DNA of 64,000 nt, taken from CAIMUS01 sp046347625. Lineage in GTDB: Bacteria > Pseudomonadota > Gammaproteobacteria > Competibacterales > Competibacteraceae. The position numbers and the translations under genes were made by a program. Position 1 is the first letter of the stretch. Each line of letters opens with the position of its first letter. Shown piece after piece: positions 40,333 to 48,478 of this stretch. The stretch is taken from assembly GCA_046347625.1 (NCBI GenBank), contig JAXMFU010000003.1:992001-1056000 (forward strand), in the 5' to 3' direction. The notes beneath the pieces were generated by a model that saw only the letters and a list, made by a program, of their open reading frames with translations, was not told where the DNA came from and did not search any database.

Positions 40333-41466
40333 ATGAATCCTGTCTACCTTGACTGCAACGCCACCACCCCGCTCGAACCCGAGGTGCGGGATATTCTGCT
40401 GCGCTTTCTCACGGAGGAGTTTGGCAACGAGGGTAGTCGTACCCATGAGTACGGCGCCAGGGCCAAACAGGCGGTCCAGAAGGCCCGGGACCAGGTGGCT
40501 GCCGTGGTTGCCGCCAAGCGGGACGAAGTGATCTTCACCAGCGGTGCCACTGAAAGCAATAATCTGGCAATCCTGGGACTGAGGACGATCGGACAGGAGC
40601 AAAGAAGGCGCCATGTGATCACCACGGCTATCGAGCATAAGGCCGTCTTGGAACCGTGTGCCGCCCTGGAGCAGGAGGGGTTCGAGGTAACCCGCCTGCC
40701 GGTTACTGCCGGAGGCTATGTGGACCCGGCGGCGCTCCGGGCGGCACTCCGACCCGATACCTTGCTGGTCTCCGTCATGCAGGTCAATAACGAGACCGGG
40801 GTGCGCCAGCCGCTCGAAGCTATTGCCGAGGTGTTACAGGATCATCCCGCCTACTTCCATACCGATGCGGCGCAAGGTTTCGGCAAGGACCTCGAGACGC
40901 TCCGCCACTCTCGGATCGACCTGATCAGCATCAGTGGCCATAAGATTTATGCGCCCAAGGGGATCGGTGCCTTGGTGATGCGCCGTCGTGGTTATGACCG
41001 TCCTCCCTTGCGCCCTCTTTGCTACGGCGGCGGTCAGGAGCGTGGCCTGCGACCGGGGACTTTGCCGGTCGCTTTAATCGTTGCCCTCGGCATGGCTGCC
41101 GACATTGCCGTTCGTGACCATGCCAGGCGTCGGCAGGTCTGCCGACATATCAAGGAAAGCGCGCTGCAATCCTTGGCACCGCTCGATCCTAAGCTCACGG
41201 GCGATCAATCTCAGGTCATGGACCACGTGCTGAATCTGGCTTTCCCGGGTCTGGATTCCGAGGCGCTGATGGTCGCGCTCAAGGAACTCGTCGCGATCTC
41301 GAACGGCTCGGCCTGTACTTCCTCCAGCTATAACCCCAGCCATGTTCTCAAAGCGATGGGAATGAACGATGACCAGGCTAACGCCTGTGTCCGTCTCAGT
41401 TGGTGCCATTTGACGCCGGAGGTCGATTGGGAGGCGGTCGCAGCCAGAATCCGTACCCTGCGGTGA
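40333..41466 (+). CDS. dndA: Cysteine desulfurase DndA
   Basis: A 377-residue IscS/NifS-like enzyme. Start at 40333 (MNPVYLDCNATTPLEPEV) is the natural NifS-type beginning; the longer frame upstream crosses the promoter. PLP-Lys204 is in ISGHKIYAPK and the active Cys328 in GSACTSSSYNPSHVL. It supplies the persulfide used by DndC to place sulfur on DNA. It diverges from the rest of the dnd genes, which is the usual dndA arrangement. Being next to dndBCDE it is dndA and not the housekeeping iscS, which should be elsewhere. Confidence 0.93.
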   Translation: MNPVYLDCNATTPLEPEVRDILLRFLTEEFGNEGSRTHEYGARAKQAVQKARDQVAAVVAAKRDEVIFTSGATESNNLAILGLRTIGQEQRRRHVITTAIEHKAVLEPCAALEQEGFEVTRLPVTAGGYVDPAALRAALRPDTLLVSVMQVNNETGVRQPLEAIAEVLQDHPAYFHTDAAQGFGKDLETLRHSRIDLISISGHKIYAPKGIGALVMRRRGYDRPPLRPLCYGGGQERGLRPGTLPVALIVALGMAADIAVRDHARRRQVCRHIKESALQSLAPLDPKLTGDQSQVMDHVLNLAFPGLDSEALMVALKELVAISNGSACTSSSYNPSHVLKAMGMNDDQANACVRLSWCHLTPEVDWEAVAARIRTLR

Positions 41467-41530
41467 GACTCGATAGCTTTCAATGGTGCACCGTGCGCAC
41501 CCTACTTTTCTGGCTTGATGATCGGGCATA

Positions 41531-41550
41531 AATGTCCGACAATGGACATT
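41531..41550 (+). promoter_or_regulatory. HicAB operator candidate
   Basis: AATGTCC (41531-41537), six bases, GGACATT (41544-41550): a perfect palindrome that ends at the base before the hicA ATG. HicB antitoxins with a C-terminal helix-turn-helix repress their own promoter, so this is the likely binding site; sitting on the ribosome site, it could affect translation start as well. A start at 41542 would place it inside the coding sequence. Confidence 0.6.
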
Positions 41551-41781
41551 ATGAAGGGGAACGAATTTATTAAAAAAGTCAAAGCATTGGGCAAGCGGCG
41601 CGGGGTACCGGTAGTGCTGAATGCTTCCCGTGGCAAGGGAAGCCATGTCATGCTCTATTACGGGAGCCGTAAAACGACCGTCCGTAACCCCAAGGATGAA
41701 CTCAAGATCGGTACCTATCACGCTATGCTCGATCAGCTTGGCATCAAGGATAAAGAGTTGCATGAATCGGAGGCAAAATGA
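41551..41781 (+). CDS. hicA: HicA-type toxin
   Basis: A 76-residue HicA mRNA interferase with a dsRBD-like fold: KGNEFIKKVKALGKRRGVPV, catalytic His in GKGSHVMLYYGSRKTTV, and NPKDELKIGTYHAMLDQLGI. The start is chosen at 41551; in-frame ATGs at 41542 and 41515 are possible but run through the palindromic operator candidate. The stop overlaps the hicB start by four bases. It stands at the right edge of the defence island. Confidence 0.9.
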   Translation: MKGNEFIKKVKALGKRRGVPVVLNASRGKGSHVMLYYGSRKTTVRNPKDELKIGTYHAMLDQLGIKDKELHESEAK

Positions 41782-42230
41782 ATCGCTTTGAATATCCTGT
41801 CTTACTCATCCCGGCTGAAGAGGGGGGCTTCGTGGTGACTTGCCGGGACCTGCCCGAGGTTATCACCCAGGGAGAAGATGTGATTGATGCTCTGGCGGAA
41901 GCAGCCGATGCCATGGATGAAGCCTTTATCGCCCGGATGCAGGCGGATGAGTCTCTGCCGCTTCCTTCGAACCCGTGCCAGGGCGAATATTTGGTATCGC
42001 CACCCGCTGAAACCGTGGCGAAGGCAGCACTCTATATCGCGATGCGTGAGGCGGGCGTTACAAAGATCGAACTGGCGAAGCGGCTGGGAGTGGATGAGAA
42101 AGAGATACGCCGGATGTTGGACCCCCGCCACGGCACCAAGCTGCCCCGACTTGCACAAGCCGTAGGTTTATTGGGCAAACGGCTGGTCATCAATCTGGAA
42201 CAAACTAACCATAGACAAGGGCCTGCTTAA
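41778..42230 (+). CDS. hicB: HicB-type antitoxin
   Basis: A 150-residue HicB protein: N-terminal partial RNase H-like fold (FEYPVLLIPAEEGGFVVTCR, DLPEVITQGEDVIDALAEAA) that binds HicA, and a C-terminal helix-turn-helix (TKIELAKRLGVDEKEIRRML, DPRHGTKLPRLAQA) for DNA binding. It is coupled to hicA by an ATGA overlap. It presumably represses the operon at the palindrome next to hicA. Confidence 0.92.
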   Translation: MNRFEYPVLLIPAEEGGFVVTCRDLPEVITQGEDVIDALAEAADAMDEAFIARMQADESLPLPSNPCQGEYLVSPPAETVAKAALYIAMREAGVTKIELAKRLGVDEKEIRRMLDPRHGTKLPRLAQAVGLLGKRLVINLEQTNHRQGPA

Positions 42231-42393
42231 GATTGGTAAATGTCCAGCATCGCCTTGCAGGTAAACCGCCGGCGTGTTTTATTAAAGAGATTCTCCAGCC
42301 AAGAAAGATAGTATCAACATCGTGGGTGATGGGCGTCTGCGGTAAAATTCGGCTATTCCAAGTACCCAAAGCGGAATCGAACTGAATCCGGGG

Positions 42394-42624
42394 GTAGTGT
42401 TCCGAAAGTGTTGTTGACAGGACTTACGAAAATACCCTTTAGCTCAGCCACTCACCACTGTCATTCCGGCTGGGACGCCGGAATCCAGCAGCCATGGAGG
42501 GCAAGCGTCTGGATTCCCGCTGACGCGGGAATGACAGTTTGCGTAAATCCTGGTTAATGGTATGGAGAAGAGGATTGATCTGAACGCCTCCGATCTGTCA
42601 CAACAACACTTCTGGAACACTACC
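42394..42624. mobile_element. MITE-like element with TIRs and ~9-bp target duplication before the patatin gene
   Basis: The left end GGTAGTGTTCCGAAAGTGTT (from 42393) and the right end running to 42624 (AACACTTCTGGAACACTACC, 42605-42624) are inverse copies that continue inward to GTTGACAG and CTGTCAC. Outside, AATCCGGGG occurs at 42385-42393 and again at 42625-42633, which looks like a target duplication. The inside contains two hairpins, including ATTCCC-N8-GGGAAT near 42515-42535. No transposase is encoded. Ends starting GGT with 8-9-bp duplications recall IS1-type elements, but that is only a suggestion. The rest of 42231-42641 has no gene. Confidence 0.75.
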
Positions 42625-42641
42625 AATCCGGGGACTGAAAC

Positions 42642-43769
42642 ATGAAAAAAGTCGCTATCGCCTGTCAGGGTGGCGGAAGCCATACCGCTTTTACCGCCGG
42701 CGTCTTGCAGGCCATTTTACAGGCCAAGCGGGATGACGCCGCCTTCCAACTCGTGGCATTGAGCGGTACTTCCGGCGGCGCGGTCTGTGCCTTGCTGGCC
42801 TGGCACGGCTTTATTACCCAGGATTATGCCCGCGCCGTCGAGCAGTTGCAGACATTCTGGACGACCGCCTGGCCCCAGGGCAACGCCAGTTCAGCCACTG
42901 AATTCCCATCGAACGAGCTGCTGGTATGGTTGGACCGGCTGCCGGTCAAGGCGGAATTCAGCCCCTACCTGCTCGATGTTTACCTACAGAGTCTACCGGA
43001 AAACTTACAAACTCAGTTCAGAGAACGGCTGGACGTGCAGTACTTGTTCAAACAACTGCTGCGCCGGTATATCACGGAAGAAGCCATTCGCGCGGCGCTC
43101 CGTCAACAGCCGGAGGCGCCCGAGTTGTTGATCGGCGCTTGTGATGTCGGTAACGGCCGGTTTCAGGTGTTCCATGGCAAGCACCCGGATTTCAGCCTCG
43201 ATGCGGTGGTGGCCTCGGCGGCTATTCCCACCTTGATGAAGGCGGTACGGATCGAGCAGGGTGCCTACCAGGGCGTTTACTGGGACGGGCTGTTCTCGCA
43301 GAATCCCCCGGTGCGGGAGTTGCCCGGTCTCCTGTGTGCCGGTCAGCCGCGACCCCCGGCCATCAAGCCTGCGCCGGAAGCACCGGACACTCGGGAAATC
43401 TGGCTGATCCGCATCAATCCGCGGACCTGTGCTCGGGAACCGAAGTGGATGGTGGATATCCTCGACCGGCGCAATGAACTGGCCGGCAATCTATCGCTGG
43501 AACAGGAGATTCAGTTTATCCAACAGATCAACCGCTTTGTGCAAGAAGGCGGGTTGATCGAGAAAAGAAAAGACGGGGTCGCGGTCGGCCGCTATGAAGT
43601 CATCGATATCAAGGAAATCGAGTTGCCCTCGGCCGCCATCGAAGCTAAGGGCTGGACCCTGGATTCCGCCTCGAAACTGGATCGACGCCAAGAATTTCTG
43701 GAGATGTTGCGGCAGGAAGGACAAACGCAGGGAGCCGCTTTCCTGGCCGGTCAGCGGCTTGACGACTGA
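42642..43769 (+). CDS. Patatin-like phospholipase
   Basis: A 375-residue patatin-family lipid acyl hydrolase. The oxyanion loop is QGGGSHTAF near the N-terminus, the nucleophile is Ser44 in GTSGG, and the dyad Asp215 is in YWDGLFSQNPP. Members cleave fatty acyl chains from phospholipids or neutral lipids; there is no signal peptide, so the enzyme is cytoplasmic or membrane-associated. The ribosome site CCGGGGA lies in the right copy of a target duplication left by the MITE-like element, 17 bases from the element end, so the original promoter was pushed about 230 bases away. It converges with a DUF551-like gene. Confidence 0.9.
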   Translation: MKKVAIACQGGGSHTAFTAGVLQAILQAKRDDAAFQLVALSGTSGGAVCALLAWHGFITQDYARAVEQLQTFWTTAWPQGNASSATEFPSNELLVWLDRLPVKAEFSPYLLDVYLQSLPENLQTQFRERLDVQYLFKQLLRRYITEEAIRAALRQQPEAPELLIGACDVGNGRFQVFHGKHPDFSLDAVVASAAIPTLMKAVRIEQGAYQGVYWDGLFSQNPPVRELPGLLCAGQPRPPAIKPAPEAPDTREIWLIRINPRTCAREPKWMVDILDRRNELAGNLSLEQEIQFIQQINRFVQEGGLIEKRKDGVAVGRYEVIDIKEIELPSAAIEAKGWTLDSASKLDRRQEFLEMLRQEGQTQGAAFLAGQRLDD

Positions 43770-43833
43770 TCGCTTCATAGAATACTCCGCTGGAGCCGGG
43801 AGCGACGACTCCAGCGGTATCAGCCGGGGTTGC

Positions 43834-44256
43834 TCAGTCCAGGGCAACGTGAGGTGCTTTGGAATACCGGCACAGCGGCATGAACCAGCAATCCTTATAA
43901 ATTCCCTCGGGGAGCCTGGGAATCGGCATCCAGGCGAGCACCGCCTCTTGCGGCAGAGTCGCTCCGCTGCCCTGCTCGATAAAGCTCTGCCGGTGCGGAT
44001 CGTAACGACCGCAGTGCAGGGTACTGGCGGAAGTATCCGACGAGTATCCCAGGTACAGTACCGTGGTCGCTGCCGGTGGCAGCGCCGCATCGGTCCTGAC
44101 CCACTGTCGGGAGAGAATATCAGCCAGCACAGGATCGGAATGGACTTTCTGTTTGCGGCCACCTGGAGTGGCAGGACTTGCCGGGTAGTGCTTATCCGAG
44201 CGAATCGTGCCGTTATCGCTTGTAGAGCAACGATCTTTAGGGAATATGATTATCAT
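43834..44256 (-). CDS. DUF551-like protein
   Basis: Up to 140 residues. The C-terminal two thirds follow the DUF551 scheme: WVRTDAALPPAATTVLYLGY, a CGRYDPHRQSF segment, and VLAWMPIPRLPEG at the end, where the family has W-x-P-x-x-x-L-P and W-M-P-L-P. The N-terminal 50 residues (FPKDRCSTSDNGTIRSDKHY) show no domain, and the true start may be further in. Function of the family is unknown; many members come from phages and accessory regions. Confidence 0.5.
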   Translation of the reverse strand: MIIIFPKDRCSTSDNGTIRSDKHYPASPATPGGRKQKVHSDPVLADILSRQWVRTDAALPPAATTVLYLGYSSDTSASTLHCGRYDPHRQSFIEQGSGATLPQEAVLAWMPIPRLPEGIYKDCWFMPLCRYSKAPHVALD

Positions 44257-44656
44257 GCTTAATCTTTACCTTAGTGGAGCCAGTGAGCATCACTGGTAAT
44301 GTTGCAAAAATACATCAGCCAAATAGCTAATATCATCATGTTGCTATTTATACCTGGACGTTGTAGTAAAAATAAATTGGCGCTTTCCCGCAATACAGTA
44401 AAGATTGCTTTAAAGTCAGGGATACTGGGGATCGAGGCGGTGGCCGGATACCACGCTATGGCAGGTCCGATACTTACTACCATTGCCATGCCAGTGATAT
44501 TGGCTTAGTTATTAGGCATAAAGAACTTAGGAAAATCTCAAGCTTGGATGAAGCTTGGATTATCCCTTTTAAGCTTTCTGTAATTTAAGCGAGTGTAACC
44601 CGTGGTCCGCTTTCGCCGGAGCGGGCGATGGGTTACGCGGGTTCTTTTATAAACGC
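44257..44656. other. Intergenic region with possible degraded helix-turn-helix
   Basis: About 400 bases without a reliable gene. A plus-strand frame (44299-44508) contains LALSRNTVKIALKSG, which looks like the N-terminal helix-turn-helix of an IS transposase, but no catalytic part or inverted ends follow, so it would be a fragment. The segment before the YgjP gene has a GTAACCCG...CGGGTTAC-like palindrome around 44596-44643 that may serve as its terminator. Confidence 0.35.
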
Positions 44657-45427
44657 TCAGAACACGCGCATAGCGTGCCGGTGTAATATCGCGTAGTGTT
44701 CCTTTAGCCAGGCTTTGTGGCGCTTGAATTCCGGGCAGAAGGTAGCGACCAGCAGCCAGAAACGAGGCGAGTGATTGGGCTCCGCCAAGTGAGCGAGTTC
44801 ATGGACTACCACATAGTCCAGCACTGCCGGCGGCGCCATCACGAGTCGCCAATTGAAGGACAGATTGCCGAGCCGTGAACAGGCTCCCCAACGGGTGCGT
44901 TGATCGCGGATGTAGATACAGCGAGGCTGCTGCCGCATTTCTACGCTGCGGTGTGCCAGGCGGGCCTCGATATCCTGCTTAGCCTGATGGCGCAACCAGG
45001 TTTCCAGGGCTTTAGCCGGGTCGGTCTCCGCATTGACGAGCAGCCGAACCCTCCACCGGCCGTCCCGATGCTCGACCTGGGCAAGGCCGCCTGCAGAGGT
45101 CGTGCGGATGATTTCCACCGCTGTGGGTTCGCCGCGCAGCAGAATCGTATTTGCCGGCAACAGGGCCGCGCCGGCCGCCATCCGATGCTGTTGGTATTCA
45201 ACCTGGCGCACCACCCAGGTGCTGTGTTCCCGCAGCATCGATACCGCCCGTTTCAAGCTGACCCGGCGCGGGAGTACCACCTCGACACCATCCAGACTGA
45301 CCCGGATCTTGCAGCGTTTAGCGAGCGGGGAAATGCGTATCCTATAGTCGATCCGTTGTCCTTCCAGCTCGATACAGCGAGCGGAGCATTGGGAAAGCGC
45401 TGGCTGCGTGGTGGTACGCTGCCTCAT
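44657..45427 (-). CDS. YgjP-like zinc metalloprotease
   Basis: A 256-residue M48/SprT-type protein. The zinc site is VVHELAHLAEPNHSPRFW (HExxH with the third ligand His further on), preceded by RDQRTRWGACS, the W-G-x-C-S motif that marks the YgjP family. The N-terminal half has SPLAKRCKIRVSLDGVEVVL, typical of the same group. It is cytoplasmic; the substrate is unknown. The membrane-protein gene upstream on the same strand is 70 bases away. Confidence 0.9.
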   Translation of the reverse strand: MRQRTTTQPALSQCSARCIELEGQRIDYRIRISPLAKRCKIRVSLDGVEVVLPRRVSLKRAVSMLREHSTWVVRQVEYQQHRMAAGAALLPANTILLRGEPTAVEIIRTTSAGGLAQVEHRDGRWRVRLLVNAETDPAKALETWLRHQAKQDIEARLAHRSVEMRQQPRCIYIRDQRTRWGACSRLGNLSFNWRLVMAPPAVLDYVVVHELAHLAEPNHSPRFWLLVATFCPEFKRHKAWLKEHYAILHRHAMRVF

Positions 45428-45497
45428 TCAAGCCTCCGGCTGCCAGCCCCTGTTCATGACCCTGAGCGCTTTGCCATCGTCCTGGTTTGCGGCCCCA

Positions 45498-46331
45498 TCA
45501 GGCCATCGCTTTTTGTTCCAACGTTTCTTCCTCCTCTTCCTCCTCGGCGCCGCCCTGGAATACGTCCATCCAGGCGACATAGAGCAGCACTCCAAAATAA
45601 GCCGGCACAGGCAGTGCCAGTATCTGTGCCAGCACCGTTAATGCCGGCAATTGGCAGATCAAAATAAATATCAGGCCCGGCAATCCCAAGGCCGGCAGCA
45701 GCCAGGGATTGAGCTGCATAGCGATAAAGCTCAGACGCCAGCAGGCATACAATGGCATTTCCCGAAATAAATGCAGGGGCGTCACAAAACAGGCGAAGAG
45801 AAACTGTAGAACCAGCAGCAGTGCGCCAATCATTCCGAGCTGGGTTCCCAGTACCGTAGTGGTCACACCGAAAAAAGGGTCGGTCACCGGCGTTTTACCT
45901 TGCGCCACAACCAGAAGTGCGGCCGGGCTTACCAGGTTATGTACCAGGTAGAGCGCCAGATAGCCCTGTAATAACAGCGCCACCAGAAACCCGGCGGAAC
46001 GCAGCAAGATCCGGATCACCGCCGGAATCAACAACTGTCGCAGCGGTGCCGTCGTCTGCCGGTTGACCGCACGGGCAAAGCCGCAGGCCAGCGCGATCGT
46101 CACGGTCAAGGGGACACCGTAGCACAGCACCGTGGAAATCACGGCAAACCAATCTCCGAGGGGCAATACCGCCCGCCACAGCGGCAGCAGCAGCAACAGG
46201 GCGCTTCCCAGCGGCGCAACCAGTGCGGCGAGCACGAACAGCAGAGGCCGTTGCAGCATCAACTGCAGCGCCTGTAGCAACCAATCCAAGCCATCGCGGG
46301 GGGTCAGCGCCCGGGGTCCGACATGCCTCAT
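45498..46331 (-). CDS. Multi-pass membrane protein (BPSS1780-like)
   Basis: About 277 residues with roughly six hydrophobic segments (for example LLFVLAALVAPLGSALLLLL, FAVISTVLCYGVPLTVTIAL, MIGALLLVLQFLFACFV) and an acidic C-terminus (GGAEEEEEEET). The opening RALTPRDGLDWLLQALQLML and the pattern of helices resemble the BPSS1780 family of bacterial membrane proteins with unknown role. I took the ATG at 46331; the frame is open to 46388. It lies upstream of the YgjP gene on the same strand. Confidence 0.7.
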   Translation of the reverse strand: MRHVGPRALTPRDGLDWLLQALQLMLQRPLLFVLAALVAPLGSALLLLLPLWRAVLPLGDWFAVISTVLCYGVPLTVTIALACGFARAVNRQTTAPLRQLLIPAVIRILLRSAGFLVALLLQGYLALYLVHNLVSPAALLVVAQGKTPVTDPFFGVTTTVLGTQLGMIGALLLVLQFLFACFVTPLHLFREMPLYACWRLSFIAMQLNPWLLPALGLPGLIFILICQLPALTVLAQILALPVPAYFGVLLYVAWMDVFQGGAEEEEEEETLEQKAMA

Positions 46332-46691
46332 GACAACTTCATCCGTAGTGCCAGAACAGAACTGGCATTGTAACCAAGAACTTTGCAAAAAAGGGGAGTT
46401 CGGCCAGAGTCGATGGCTTATTAGATGAGTGACAGCACCATGCTCGTCAATGGTATGGCCACCCGATCCGCACCGGGGCTGGAGCGTTTCCCGGCCACTA
46501 CGGCTTAATTTCCGGGTCGGGTGCCTTCGGCAAAGAACGTACCACGTAATTGATCTATCCGGCCCTCGGTAACGCCCACTGCGCCGGTCGGCGGCGGCGC
46601 CGATTACCGACAGGTTTATGTGTGGACCGGGATCGATCTTGCAACTTTTGCCATAGGCGGCTGTAAGCCTTGCCGGTATGCACTCCTGCTT
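46332..46691. other. Intergenic region, nothing definite
   Basis: About 360 bases between the WGR gene and the membrane-protein gene. A 27-codon plus frame at 46425-46508 starts MSDSTMLVNGMATR, vaguely like the first residues of PabC, but it stops at once. No RNA gene or clear promoter is visible. Confidence 0.4.
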
Positions 46692-46937
46692 CTAATCGGA
46701 AGTCATGGCCTCGTAGCCTCGTTGCTGCCGCCGCACGCCGATCTGCTGCAGTAGCTGCAAACCGGCAGCGTAATCGGTCACCGGTACCGTGATAACACGG
46801 CCCAGGGCGGAGTTCCGGCGCCCCCAAACCTGGACAACGGTCCAGCCGCCCCAGAGATCCGGGCACAGATGGACCTCATAGAAGCGGATAAAGGACCCAA
46901 CTCGCTTTTCCCAGCGCCGGCTGATCCAGTCTTCCAT
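46692..46937 (-). CDS. WGR-domain protein
   Basis: An 81-residue stand-alone WGR domain: IRFYEVHLCPDLWGGWTVVQ, then VWGRRNSALGRVITVPVTDY and AGLQLLQQIGVRRQQRGYEA. The central W-G-R is present. WGR domains occur in PARP-like proteins and bind nucleic acid ends; bacterial single-domain versions have no known role. The frame opens with MEDWISRRWEKRVGS, a plausible start. Confidence 0.82.
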   Translation of the reverse strand: MEDWISRRWEKRVGSFIRFYEVHLCPDLWGGWTVVQVWGRRNSALGRVITVPVTDYAAGLQLLQQIGVRRQQRGYEAMTSD

Positions 46938-47202
46938 CTCGGACTACTCACAAACACTCATCGATTTAAACCTGAACCAGCCACGGCCGGGTGTCGGAGC
47001 CGCTGTGGCCGGGGTTGCATATCGTAGCATGGCTGCTATAGTTGACATGGAAACCTACTTTTCCTCCGCAAGGCTGGAAATCAGTCGGTTTCATAGTACC
47101 GCGCCGCCGTCCCCGGTGGGTGGAATTTCTGGCATACACCGCGGCCGGTCGCTGTCACCGCACCGTCGCTCTCTTTGCCGCCGGATAGATTCGAATGCAC
47201 TG

Positions 47203-48129
47203 ATGAGCCAACGCAGCGATGTCGAATTTACGAGTCAGGGGGTCGTCTGCCGGGCCTGGCTCTATATGCCGGTTCGCCCGGATGCACGCCCTGCACCTTG
47301 CATCGTGATGGCGCCTGGTCTGGGCGGCACACGCGATGCGGGACTGGAACCTTACGCCCGCCGCTTTGCCGACGCCGGTTACGTTGTTCTGTTGTTCGAT
47401 TACCGGCATTTCGGCGCCAGCGACGGCGAGCCGCGCCAGTTAGTGTCCACCTCACGCCAACTCGATGACTGGGCGGCCGCGATTGCCTTCGCCCGGCGAC
47501 AGCCCGGCATCGATGGCGGCTGCATTGCCTTGTGGGGTACCTCCTTTTCCGGAGGGCATGTGCTGGTGGCGGCGGCGCGTGACGGCCGGATTGCCGCCGT
47601 GTCGGCCCAATGTCCGCTGATGGATGGACTGGCCGCCGTACTGAACTTGATTGCTTATGCCGGCTTTGGAATGGTCCTGCGGCTGACGGCAAACGGACTG
47701 CGGGATCTGGTCCACTCGCTGCTCGGTAGGCCACCGGTCTACGTACCTATCGTGGCGCCGCCCGGTCACTTGGCGGCCATGTCCACTCCCGATGCGGAAC
47801 CGGGCTATCGGGCGATTGTGCCGCCGGACTGGCGGAATGAAGCGGCGGCGCGCCTGGCGTTGACCATCGGTTTGTATCGGCCTGTCCGTTATGCCCGACG
47901 AGTGCCTTGCCCTATCTTGATCCAGGTCTGTGCCGCCGACAGCGTAGCGCCGACCCAGGCCGCCATTGCCGCAGCCGACAAGATCGGTCCCAGGGCGGAG
48001 CTTACAATCTATCCTGACACCGGTCACTTCGATCTCTACCTTGGAGCGGGATTCGAACACGCCTGCGCCGATCAGCTCGCGTTCTTCGAGCGTGTGCTGC
48101 GTACCCCGGCCGCTATCGCAACCGACTAA
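47203..48129 (+). CDS. Alpha/beta hydrolase
   Basis: A 308-residue alpha/beta hydrolase. The ATG at 47203 is chosen since the part upstream (from 47005) is Ser/Arg-rich and looks non-coding. MSQRSDVEFTSQGVVCRAWL is a standard opening, APGLGGTRDAGLEPYARRFA holds the oxyanion loop, WGTSFSGGH the nucleophile elbow, QVCAADSVAP the acid residue and PDTGHFDLY the catalytic His. Relatives are peptidase S15/dienelactone-hydrolase-like esterases; the substrate is unknown. No signal peptide. Confidence 0.85.
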   Translation: MSQRSDVEFTSQGVVCRAWLYMPVRPDARPAPCIVMAPGLGGTRDAGLEPYARRFADAGYVVLLFDYRHFGASDGEPRQLVSTSRQLDDWAAAIAFARRQPGIDGGCIALWGTSFSGGHVLVAAARDGRIAAVSAQCPLMDGLAAVLNLIAYAGFGMVLRLTANGLRDLVHSLLGRPPVYVPIVAPPGHLAAMSTPDAEPGYRAIVPPDWRNEAAARLALTIGLYRPVRYARRVPCPILIQVCAADSVAPTQAAIAAADKIGPRAELTIYPDTGHFDLYLGAGFEHACADQLAFFERVLRTPAAIATD

Positions 48130-48478
48130 TGCGAACCTAAACCAGAGAAAGCGGTTCACAGCTTTTTGCAAGCATCCTTCTTCATCAAAAATTGCCTGAA
48201 GGCTTGATTTTAGAAAACCATTTACCAATATCAACAATACTGTTTTTCAGACTATAAACGCTTCTTTCATTAAAAGATACTTATATAAATAATCCGACAA
48301 ATAAAGATTCCCTTACTTGACCTTATAGCCAAGTACTTTTAAATTTTGCTTTTAGGTTATTCTTCTTCTATTATGAAGAGGAAATTTATAAAATAAAAAA
48401 GTGCTCTTGCCCGATGCAAGACTGACTTCAGAAGAATCCAACGGTTTCAGTGTGCACTGAGTTGATGGGAGGTCACAA
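48130..48478. other. AT-rich leader region of ompA-like gene
   Basis: About 350 bases, distinctly AT-rich from 48220 on (for example AAAATAAAAAAGTGCTC). It must contain the promoter and a long leader for the outer-membrane protein gene, whose ribosome site GGGAGG lies at about 48468. I cannot single out -35/-10 boxes or a riboswitch. Confidence 0.45.

Noticed and set aside
42515..42535. ATTCCC-N8-GGGAAT as a Neisseria dRS3-type element
   Set aside because: The spacing fits, but such symmetric hairpins are common in other genomes and the motif lies inside the MITE-like element.
44299..44508. Plus frame with a helix-turn-helix similar to an IS transposase
   Set aside because: Only one short motif (LSRNTVKIALKSG); no catalytic domain or inverted ends. 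Kept only as a note in the intergenic entry.
46425..46508. Possible pabC remnant (MLVNGMAT-like start)
   Set aside because: Only about eight residues resemble PabC and the frame ends at once; could be chance.
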